Source of the DNA: Candidatus Bipolaricaulota bacterium
GTDB taxonomy: Bacteria > Bipolaricaulota > Bipolaricaulia > UBA7950 > UBA9294
Length of the DNA stretch: 6,840 nucleotides
Direction: 5' to 3'
Assembly: GCA_021159105.1 (NCBI GenBank)
Contig: JAGGSM010000133.1
Span: 1-6,840, forward strand
The notes under the pieces are model-generated. The model saw nothing but the letters and a program-made list of their open reading frames with translations, was not told the DNA's origin and did not search any database. Positions 1 through 5,465 of the stretch are shown in pieces; the first letter of the stretch is position 1; each line of letters begins with the position of its first letter. The translations under genes and the position numbers were made by a program.

Positions 1-563
1 AACATGGAAAGCAGATAGAGGGCAGCAAGGCTGATGAGTACGAACGGATAACTCTGATGAAAGAAGGCTCCAGGTGAAAGGTGGTAGTAGTGGTAGATGA
101 ACAGATTTTGTGGGTTTCCCCACGGGGTCAATGCGCTTCCCAGGTTCACCGCGATGATCTCGTAGATCACTATGCGACGTAGGCTTAATTTTACGTGCTG
201 GGCAAGGACAATAGTGAACGGGATGACCGCGAACAAGGCGGCATCGTTGGTGATGAGCATTGCCAGCACGAATGCCCCTATCAACAGTAGCAAGTATAGC
301 TTGCCCAAGCTGTGACCGGTATCGGCCATTATCGCGGCAATCCAATCCATGAAACCGGCTAGCTTCAATCCCTCTGAGATGAGCATGAACGATCCGAGAA
401 GGATCAGAAGCCGCCAGTCGATCGCGGAAGGGAGTTCTCTTACCGTAAGGAGATGGGTAGCAAGCAGAATTATCAGCAGAAGCAGGCTTATGTAGAAGGC
501 GAACTGCGTTGCAGAGTGGACCTTCAGCAACGCGAGTAGATGGCGGGACCGTACGTTGGACAC
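1..563 (-). CDS. SLC13/ArsB-type (ion transporter superfamily) permease, partial: N-terminal 187 residues
   Basis: Reading the minus strand from a GTG at 563-561 gives 187 codons without a stop, running off the left edge, so the C-terminal half is missing. The product is strongly hydrophobic, with membrane segments near residues 21-40, 50-66, 87-104, 108-123 and 172-187. Two family motifs are clear: a TND-containing segment at about 104-120 (ITNDAALFAVIP) and NLGSALTPWGNPQNLFIY at 140-157, the substrate-site pattern of the SLC13/ArsB/CitMHS superfamily (YbiR-like members). Such proteins move anions or organic acids across the inner membrane with Na+ or H+; the substrate here cannot be told. 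The start was chosen because GGAG (573-570) precedes it and because it lies one base after the stop of the upstream hydrolase gene, implying co-transcription and translational coupling. Codons look less GC-biased at third positions (TTA, CTA, ATA, AAA) than in the plus-strand genes. Family call is firm; exact start is moderate. Confidence 0.87.
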   Translation of the reverse strand, partial: MSNVRSRHLLALLKVHSATQFAFYISLLLLIILLATHLLTVRELPSAIDWRLLILLGSFMLISEGLKLAGFMDWIAAIMADTGHSLGKLYLLLLIGAFVLAMLITNDAALFAVIPFTIVLAQHVKLSLRRIVIYEIIAVNLGSALTPWGNPQNLFIYHYYHLSPGAFFHQSYPFVLISLAALYLLSM

Positions 564-564
564 T

Positions 565-1452
565 TCACTCCACGGTGAACACACGCCCGGGAGGAACGAG
601 GGTCACCTTAAAGTCGAGGCCTTCATAGCGGCCACTGGCCGCGGCAATTTCTCGTACTTTGTTCTTGTAGCGGCTGGAGATATGAAGGCAGATTAGCTCC
701 TTCTTCACTCCCGCCCTGCGCGCTACATCGATCGCCTCGGCTAAAGTTGCGTGCTTGTACTCCTTGCGGTCCTCCTCATCGAGGAAGGTCGTATCGTGGC
801 AGAGGACCTCCGTGCCGGCGATGTACTCCGGCTTGATTGGGACCGAGTCTCCTCCGTAGGAGAACAGGCGCTGATCGTAGATCTCGCTGATCGCTTCCCT
901 CCCCTTCTCCCTGATCATCTTCATGATCTCCGCCTGCGACGCACCGGCAAGCTCGGACTTCAGTCGGTGGCGGACCTCAACGATGTTGTAGCCCAGCGAC
1001 GCTTCACTGTACGTGTGCACAGTGGGAAAGGCCTCGATGTAGCGGGGAAGCTGGCCGCCGAGCAGCTCCACGCGGTCTCCCGCTTCCAGCGGGACCCATT
1101 CCAGGGAGTAGCTCAATCGCTTGTTCGTGCGAGAGATGAAGTTGATCATCTCGGAGATGAGGTAGTTTTCCTTTGGATAGTAGATGATGAGCTCTTTTTC
1201 CTTGTCTCCCATCCCGTTGTTGCGGATGTTGACGAGAGAAACGAGGCCGGCGATGTGATCGGCGTGACCGTGCGATAGGAACACCCGCTTGATGGCGAAG
1301 GCCTTGTTCCCAAGGATGGAGCTTGCTCCCTCTCCAGCGTCGAACAGGATACGATCGGCGCTGTAGTAGACCCAGCTCGAATAAAGGGCTTTGGAATAGA
1401 TAAGTAGTTTCATCGGTGCGCTCATTATAGCCGGGAATCGGCACGGCTTCAT
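565..1452 (-). CDS. RNase Z-like metallo-beta-lactamase-fold hydrolase
   Basis: A 295-residue protein of the metallo-beta-lactamase fold, closest in motif pattern to ribonuclease Z (tRNA 3'-end endonuclease). Visible motifs in order: LFDAGEG (36-42); HGHADH (61-66), supplying H61, H63, D65 and H66; H146 in TVHTY; GGDS (200-203) with D202 as probable bridging aspartate; HDTTF (219-223), the counterpart of HEATF; KHAT with H234; and LHISSRY (256-262) with H257. All expected two-zinc ligands are therefore present. Odd points: the N-terminus lacks the usual glycine-rich GTGS-type opening, and the stretch between H146 and GGDS is a charged, probably helical segment with no obvious glycine/proline-rich tRNA-binding arm. 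It may be an RNase Z variant or a related phosphodiesterase. Start ATG 1452-1450 is chosen for its GAGG 7 bases upstream; internal Met10 and Met14 lack an SD. It is the first gene of a minus-strand pair, followed after one base by the permease. Confidence 0.86.
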   Translation of the reverse strand: MKPCRFPAIMSAPMKLLIYSKALYSSWVYYSADRILFDAGEGASSILGNKAFAIKRVFLSHGHADHIAGLVSLVNIRNNGMGDKEKELIIYYPKENYLISEMINFISRTNKRLSYSLEWVPLEAGDRVELLGGQLPRYIEAFPTVHTYSEASLGYNIVEVRHRLKSELAGASQAEIMKMIREKGREAISEIYDQRLFSYGGDSVPIKPEYIAGTEVLCHDTTFLDEEDRKEYKHATLAEAIDVARRAGVKKELICLHISSRYKNKVREIAAASGRYEGLDFKVTLVPPGRVFTVE

Positions 1453-1495
1453 ATTCTTTCCTCTTGTCGATCTCCCGCAAAATACAGAGAGAATC

Positions 1496-1699
1496 CACCA
1501 CGAAGAGCACGAAGGACACGAAGAATAGAACTTGATGAGCTCTCAAATCGAGCAAAGAGAGTGAAAACGGGACTGCGGATGAACCTTAGTCTTTCCTAGA
1601 TGCGAACAAAGAAAAGAATCAGCCTTCATAGCAAGCCCAAGAACGTAACCGAGCAGTTTGTCCCCTCATTTCTTCGTGTCCTCCATGTCCTTCGTGGTG
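1496..1699. repeat. Inverted pair of 30-bp arms, each made of three 9-bp CACGAAG-type units
   Basis: The left arm (1496-1525) is CAC followed by three 9-mers: CACGAAGAG, CACGAAGGA and CACGAAGAA. The right arm (1670-1699), read on the minus strand, is CAC then CACGAAGGA, CATGGAGGA and CACGAAGAA. The arms match at 26 of 30 positions and enclose 144 bases. Transcribed, they could form a long stem. Similar strings are, from memory, common in intergenic regions of many environmental bacteria, so this is probably one copy of a dispersed repeat, possibly MITE-like. No obvious target-site duplication flanks the arms, and no transposase is present. Confidence 0.75.
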
Positions 1700-1722
1700 A
1701 AATTACGGGTTTTGTTATAGCT

Positions 1723-1751
1723 TTGAACCGACAAGCAGCGAGTCATATTGT
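1723..1751 (+). promoter_or_regulatory. Candidate sigma70-type promoter for serS
   Basis: TTGAAC (1723-1728) and TATTGT (1746-1751) are separated by 17 bases; each matches the consensus at 4 of 6 positions. Transcription would begin near 1758, leaving a leader of roughly 45 bases that contains the SD hairpin. The match is weak and rests on spacing and position only. Confidence 0.28.
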
Positions 1752-1765
1752 GCGCGGTCGCTTCT

Positions 1766-1790
1766 TCCACTAGAATCCTGCTTTAGTGGA
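1766..1790 (+). promoter_or_regulatory. Leader hairpin overlapping the serS ribosome binding site
   Basis: TCCACTA (1766-1772) is the exact reverse complement of TAGTGGA (1784-1790). Two more pairs (G1773-U1783, A1774-U1782) extend the stem to 9 and leave a 7-base loop. The SD GGAGG occupies 1788-1792, so its first three bases lie in the stem and the helix would hinder ribosome access. This could modulate serS translation; no ligand or protein partner can be inferred. Confidence 0.35.
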
Positions 1791-1801
1791 GGCGAAAATT
1801 G

Positions 1802-3061
1802 ATGCTTGATATTCACAAATTGCGGAAAGAAGGCAAAGAGATCGAAAGAAGGCTGCAGACGCGGGATAGCTCCATAGACCTCAGCGAGATCATGAAACTC
1901 GATGCGCGCCGATTAGAACTGATCAGCAAGGTCGAGGAGCTGAAGGCGGAGCGCAACCGCGGCTCCCAGGAGGTCGGTCGGTTGAAGCGCGAGGGGAAGG
2001 ACGCCACACAGCAGATCGAGGCGATGTCCGCTGTATCAGCGCAGATCAGCGCTCTGGATTCCGAGCTCAACGATGACACGAAGCGGATCAACTACCTGTT
2101 GTCGCTCCTCCCCAATGTTCCACACGCATCTGTTCCGGTGGGGAAGAAGGAGGAGAAGGTCATCCTGCGCAGTCACGGTGAAGTCCCTCAGCAGGACTTT
2201 ACCGTCAAGAACCATCTGGAGATCGCGGAGGAGAAGGGGCTCCTGGACTTCACGCGCGGGGCGATGATCGCTGGGGCGCGCTTCCCGATGTACGTCGGAG
2301 CGGGAGCGATGCTGGAGATGGCGCTCATCCAATACATGTTCTTCTACCACTCCCGCCGCAGCTACACAGCGGTTTTCCCTCCCTTCCTGGCAAATCCAGA
2401 GAGCTTCTACGTCTCATCGCAGCTTCCGAAGTTCGCCGACGAGGACTACTACTGCGAGAAGGACGACCTCTATCTGACTCCGACTGCTGAGACGCTGCTA
2501 GCAAACCTCCACCGCGGCGAGATCCTCTCATCAAGCGATCTGCCGAAGAAGTACGTTGCCTACACCCCCTGCTTTCGGCGAGAGGCGGGAACGTACGGTG
2601 AGGAGGAGCGAGGACTGATCAGGGTGCATCAGTTCAACAAGGTGGAGCTGTTCAAGTTCACCAAGCCGGAGACCTCCTACGACGAGCTGGAGACGTTGAT
2701 CGAAGACGTAGAGGGAATACTGCAGGCGCTGGGGATGCACTATCGCGTGGCCCTTCTGTCGACGCAGGACCTCGCACAACAGGCGACGAAGACGGTCGAT
2801 ATCGAGGTTTACCTTCCCGGCCAGGGGCGCTACTACGAGGTCTCATCGTGCAGCAACTGCGAGGACTTCCAGGCTCGACGCGGCAACACGCGCTATCGCC
2901 CAGCGGAGGGCGAGAAGCCGGAATACGTACACACGCTGAACGGCTCCGGTGTCGCCACTCCGAGGCTGATGGCCGCCATTCTGGAGAACAACCAGACGGC
3001 TGACGGGCGAGTGCGCGTACCCGATGTTCTGCAGGAGATACTGGGAATGGAGTACCTATGA
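1802..3061 (+). CDS. serS: Seryl-tRNA synthetase (class II aminoacyl-tRNA synthetase)
   Basis: A 419-residue cytoplasmic enzyme that activates serine with ATP and charges tRNA-Ser (and tRNA-Sec where present). The N-terminus begins MLDIHKLRK, as is typical of bacterial SerRS, followed by a charged heptad-like region at about 28-100 that forms the long antiparallel coiled-coil arm gripping the tRNA extra arm. The catalytic domain shows the TAE serine-binding motif at 228-230, motif 2 beginning FRREAGTYGEEERG at 258 (R259 ATP contact, flexible loop, then H276-Q277-F278), and motif 3 around NGSG at 380-383 with R388. Length matches the family (about 420). ATG 1802 is preferred over TTG 1799 because related proteins begin MLDI; GGAGG (1788-1792) lies 9 bases before the ATG and 6 before the TTG, so the TTG is possible. 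The stop overlaps the next gene's start by 4 bases (ATGA), placing a housekeeping synthetase ahead of an exporter operon. Confidence 0.97.
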   Translation: MLDIHKLRKEGKEIERRLQTRDSSIDLSEIMKLDARRLELISKVEELKAERNRGSQEVGRLKREGKDATQQIEAMSAVSAQISALDSELNDDTKRINYLLSLLPNVPHASVPVGKKEEKVILRSHGEVPQQDFTVKNHLEIAEEKGLLDFTRGAMIAGARFPMYVGAGAMLEMALIQYMFFYHSRRSYTAVFPPFLANPESFYVSSQLPKFADEDYYCEKDDLYLTPTAETLLANLHRGEILSSSDLPKKYVAYTPCFRREAGTYGEEERGLIRVHQFNKVELFKFTKPETSYDELETLIEDVEGILQALGMHYRVALLSTQDLAQQATKTVDIEVYLPGQGRYYEVSSCSNCEDFQARRGNTRYRPAEGEKPEYVHTLNGSGVATPRLMAAILENNQTADGRVRVPDVLQEILGMEYL

Positions 3062-3837
3062 GCGAACAATCCCCTGCGTCGGCAACCGAAGTCATGGTCG
3101 AGGCGCGCGACCTGGTGAAGGTCTTCCGCACCAGAAGGGGCGAGGTGCGTGCCGTCGATGGCCTATCGTTTGACTGTCACGCGGGGGAGATATTCGGGCT
3201 CCTCGGGCCGAACGGCGCGGGGAAGACGACGACGCTGCGTATGCTCGCCACAATCCTCACTCCAACTTCGGGAAGCGCGATCCTGGCTGGCTACGATACA
3301 AGGACCGATCCGGGGAAGGTGCGAGAGCAGATCGGCTTCCTCGCGACGGAGACAGGACTGTACGATCGCTTCACGGCGCGAGAGACGATCCGCTTTTTCG
3401 GGCGAATCAACCGCTTGGATGATGCTGAGATCGCGCGAAGGACGGATGAGATCTTCTCCATGCTCGAACTGACGAAACTGGCGGACCGCAGGGTGGGGAC
3501 GTTCTCCACCGGTGAAAAGCAGAAGCTGTCCCTCGCCAGGAGCATCATCCACGATCCACCCGTCCTCATCCTCGATGAGCCGACGTTCGGCCTGGACGTG
3601 ATGGCGGCGCGCGCGGTCGTCGAATCGATCAAGCTATTTCGCCAGCAGGGGCGGACGATCCTCATCTCAACGCACATCATGCGCATCGCCGAGAAGCTGT
3701 GCGACCGGATCGGGATTTTGTACAGCGGTAAACTGCGCGCCCTGGGAACCCTTCCCAATCTGAAAGAGACCTACGCCGCAGAGGATATGGAGGAGGTCTT
3801 CTTCTCCGTTGTCGGGAGCCCAGACAACACTAAGTAG
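3058..3837 (+). CDS. natA: ABC transporter ATP-binding protein, NatA-like (Na+ exporter type)
   Basis: A 259-residue soluble ATPase that would power an ABC-2 type exporter. Seen in order: an A-loop region near the N-terminus (about 17-25), Walker A GPNGAGKTT (50-58, K56), a Q-loop region near 90 (VREQIGFLATETGLYDRFT), signature FSTGEKQKLSLARS from 149 replacing the classical LSGGQ in the way typical of NatA, Walker B VLILDEP (169-175, D173, catalytic E174), D-loop GLDV, and H206 in the switch ISTH. Length fits NatA (about 245-260). The start ATG overlaps the serS stop (ATGA), and GGAG (3049-3052) sits 5 bases upstream, so the first ATG is supported. Its likely membrane partner is the NatB-like permease at 5466-6671, not the adjacent gene. 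In characterised NatAB the pair expels Na+; sodium as substrate is inferred from family resemblance only, and homologues annotated this way may move other substrates. Confidence 0.9.
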   Translation: MSEQSPASATEVMVEARDLVKVFRTRRGEVRAVDGLSFDCHAGEIFGLLGPNGAGKTTTLRMLATILTPTSGSAILAGYDTRTDPGKVREQIGFLATETGLYDRFTARETIRFFGRINRLDDAEIARRTDEIFSMLELTKLADRRVGTFSTGEKQKLSLARSIIHDPPVLILDEPTFGLDVMAARAVVESIKLFRQQGRTILISTHIMRIAEKLCDRIGILYSGKLRALGTLPNLKETYAAEDMEEVFFSVVGSPDNTK

Positions 3838-3875
3838 TCTTCCGTTGTCCATTATCTCGCACGCAGCTTCTTTTT

Positions 3876-3904
3876 TTGTCTTAGATGTGGTATCCTGTCA
3901 TTAT
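3876..3904 (+). promoter_or_regulatory. Possible promoter ahead of the secreted beta-helix gene
   Basis: TTGTCT (3876-3881) is followed after 17 bases by CATTAT (3899-3904), which matches the -10 consensus at only 4 of 6. It lies in the 99-base gap between the ATPase gene and the next start codon, the only sizeable gap in the plus-strand run, so a separate or additional start of transcription here is reasonable but unproven. Confidence 0.2.
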
Positions 3905-3936
3905 CGCATGATACAGATTGCAAGGAGGAGATAGTG

Positions 3937-5460
3937 ATGTTCAGGAAGGTCGTATTAGTGATGGCAACGGTGGTATTCGCTGTCGTATCGGTCGTCCTGG
4001 TGGGGGGGCAATCTGACGGGGGGCTTCTGTGGTGGAGGGCCCATGAACCGATTTACATCTACGGAAACGATGCGTTCACGCTGGCAAATGGTGTCGTATC
4101 GGGGAACGGGAGCGCTGAAGATCCTTATGTCATTAAGGGCTGGTACATCGACGCATCCCCAACCGACTACGGAATCTACATCGATCACACGAGCGCTCAC
4201 TTTGTGATCCGGGGCTGCGTCATCGAGAAGGCACGCGATGCCGGGATCTACCTGAACTCGGTGACCAACGGCCAGATCGAGGACTGCCAGATCAGTCTTG
4301 GAGAGGCGGGCGTGCGGTTGTTGAACTCGAGTGGGAACGTTATCGACGGAAATGCCATCGCCAAGAATCACTACGGCGTTGTGATGATGGTCGGCTCGAA
4401 TGAGAACAAGGCCTACGGTAACAGCTTCATCGACAATGGGACAAATGGCCTCGACCAGCGCCACCTCAACACCTGGACAGGCGAAAGCGGGAACTACTGG
4501 AGTGATTACACGGGCCAGGATGCGGACGGAGACGGCGTCGGTGATCAAGCGTACAATGCACTGTACGACCCACACCCGCTGATGGCTCCTCCTGTCGATT
4601 GGAAACCGGTCACGCCGATGGCCGCGGGTCTTGCGGGAACACCGGTCTCCCAAGGTGGATCAATGGTGCTCACATCACAGATGCCGATTACGCTCGAAGC
4701 GCGCGATCCCGGTTCTGGTGTGGCGAGGATCCTCTACTCCATAAACGGGGAGGACTGGCAGGAGTACACAGGACCGTTCACCCTGAGCGGGCCGGACGGC
4801 AAATACACCGTCTCCTACTATGGAATCGACAACCTGGGGAACGCTGAGCCAGCAACGCAGCTCAAATTCGTGCTGGACAACAACCCGCCGCAGACCAGCA
4901 TCACCTTTGGAAATCCTAGCTTCAACAACGATAAGGGACAGTGGCTCACTTCCAAGACCCCAGTGATGCTCAACCTGACCTCCGCATCGACGTACGGTAT
5001 CACGAAGACCTACTACGCGATCGATGGTGGAGCATGGAGGCGCTACAGCGGAGCATTCCACGTCACGGGGATCGATGGGCCACATCAGATCAGCTACTAC
5101 AGCCGAAACGCATCGGGAACGACCGAGCAAGTGAGGACTATAACGGTGCTCAAGGATGACACTCCCCCGATGACCCGTGGAGAGCAGAGTTCGCATCAGA
5201 ATGGAATCGGTGCACAGAACAGTGTGACTCCTCCTACTCCTTCCTCTCCTCCTACTTCAGTTGCGCCGCAAACCGAGACGCAGACTGAAGTGTCGACCAC
5301 TGCACCGCAGCCGGAAGCACCGGCTGCGGTGTCCGAGGTCGCACTTTCACAACCAGCGAGCCAAACATCATCTGAGACAACACCCGGAAACGCTGAACAG
5401 GAAACGCCCGATTCCTCGACCATAGCCCCCACTGTCCAGACTGGTTCTGCAAGCGACTAG
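3937..5460 (+). CDS. Secreted NosD-like parallel beta-helix protein with two OmpL47-like repeats and a low-complexity tail
   Basis: A 507-residue exported protein of unknown function. Residues 1-24 look like a signal peptide or N-terminal anchor: RK followed by about 18 hydrophobic residues, with no lipobox cysteine. Residues 37-170 resemble NosD/CASH right-handed beta-helix proteins: GNGSAEDPYVIKGW (56-69), then repeated rungs of the form GIYI..TSAHFVIRGC, GIYLNSVTNGQIEDC, GVRLLNSSGNVIDGN and GVVMMVGSNENKAYGN. A GNYWSDY element (185-191) leads into DADGDGVGD (195-203), a likely calcium-binding loop. Two repeats follow (about 246-316 and 340-411), each with Y(S/A)I(N/D)G..W..Y.G.F, then DG, then a YY strand, as in OmpL47-type beta domains. 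Residues 412-507 are rich in T, P, S, Q and E and probably disordered; no C-terminal anchor is seen. ATG 3937 is preferred over GTG 3934: AGGAGG (3923-3928) sits 8 and 5 bases upstream respectively. The gene splits natA from natB; a surface or envelope role is inferred. Confidence 0.86.
   Translation: MFRKVVLVMATVVFAVVSVVLVGGQSDGGLLWWRAHEPIYIYGNDAFTLANGVVSGNGSAEDPYVIKGWYIDASPTDYGIYIDHTSAHFVIRGCVIEKARDAGIYLNSVTNGQIEDCQISLGEAGVRLLNSSGNVIDGNAIAKNHYGVVMMVGSNENKAYGNSFIDNGTNGLDQRHLNTWTGESGNYWSDYTGQDADGDGVGDQAYNALYDPHPLMAPPVDWKPVTPMAAGLAGTPVSQGGSMVLTSQMPITLEARDPGSGVARILYSINGEDWQEYTGPFTLSGPDGKYTVSYYGIDNLGNAEPATQLKFVLDNNPPQTSITFGNPSFNNDKGQWLTSKTPVMLNLTSASTYGITKTYYAIDGGAWRRYSGAFHVTGIDGPHQISYYSRNASGTTEQVRTITVLKDDTPPMTRGEQSSHQNGIGAQNSVTPPTPSSPPTSVAPQTETQTEVSTTAPQPEAPAAVSEVALSQPASQTSSETTPGNAEQETPDSSTIAPTVQTGSASD
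5228..5256 (+). repeat. 11-bp direct repeat in a pyrimidine-rich tract encoding Pro/Ser/Thr
   Basis: CTCCTCCTACT occurs at 5228-5238 and again at 5246-5256, 18 bases apart, inside the Pro/Thr/Ser tail of the secreted protein. The almost pure pyrimidine run and the in-frame 18-base offset make it a candidate slippage site that could add or lose six codons without a frameshift. Confidence 0.6.
5303..5331 (+). repeat. Perfect 12-bp inverted repeat (strong hairpin) inside the end of the secreted-protein gene
   Basis: CACCGCAGCCGG (5303-5314) is the exact reverse complement of CCGGCTGCGGTG (5320-5331), with a 5-base loop AAGCA. Ten of twelve pairs are G-C. It is within coding sequence (an APQPEAPAAVS stretch of the tail), about 135 bases before the permease start, and no T-run follows, so it is not a normal intrinsic terminator. 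It could affect mRNA stability or read-through into the permease gene. Confidence 0.8.
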
Positions 5461-5465
5461 ATAGC

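Larger units (their letters stand above)
1453..1801. other. Divergent intergenic region between the hydrolase gene and serS
   Basis: This 349-base spacer contains no credible gene. It must carry promoters for both directions. Contents seen: the hydrolase SD (minus strand, 1463-1460), two inverted arms of CACGAAG-type 9-bp units (1496-1525 and 1670-1699), an AT-richer interior (about 1526-1669) with no clear structure, a candidate plus-strand promoter (1723-1751), and a hairpin over the serS SD (1766-1790). I looked for a T-box leader ahead of serS and did not see its conserved antiterminator core. Confidence 0.7.

Noticed and set aside
751..1278. A 175-codon plus-strand open frame opposite the hydrolase gene
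   Set aside because: It is antisense to a well-supported gene, arises from high GC content, and contains no recognisable motif.
1499..1525. CRISPR array from the tandem 9-bp units
   Set aside because: The units are adjacent 9-mers without spacers, far too short for CRISPR repeats, and no cas genes are present.
1004..1555. A 183-codon minus-strand open frame starting inside the spacer and overlapping the hydrolase gene in another frame
   Set aside because: It covers the CACGAAG repeat (giving a repetitive hydrophobic start) and then out-of-frame hydrolase sequence; it shows no domain motifs, and the hydrolase frame has full zinc-ligand conservation.
1453..1801. T-box riboswitch ahead of serS
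   Set aside because: The conserved T-box antiterminator core and a terminator with T-run were not found; only a short SD-overlapping hairpin is present.
3861..3880. Intrinsic terminator after natA (T7 run at 3871-3877)
   Set aside because: No GC-rich stem lies immediately before the T-run; the nearest short hairpins end more than 20 bases upstream.
3934..3936. GTG as start of the beta-helix protein gene
   Set aside because: The adjacent ATG at 3937 has better codon identity and an 8-base SD spacing; the difference is one residue.
3955..4653. A 232-codon minus-strand open frame opposite the beta-helix gene
   Set aside because: Antisense shadow; the plus-strand frame has a signal peptide, beta-helix rungs and an ideal SD.
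3934..5460. True NosD copper-site maturation protein of a nitrous oxide reductase cluster
   Set aside because: Only the beta-helix domain style matches; nosZ, nosF, nosY or nosL are not visible, and the OmpL47-like repeats and long tail are not NosD features.
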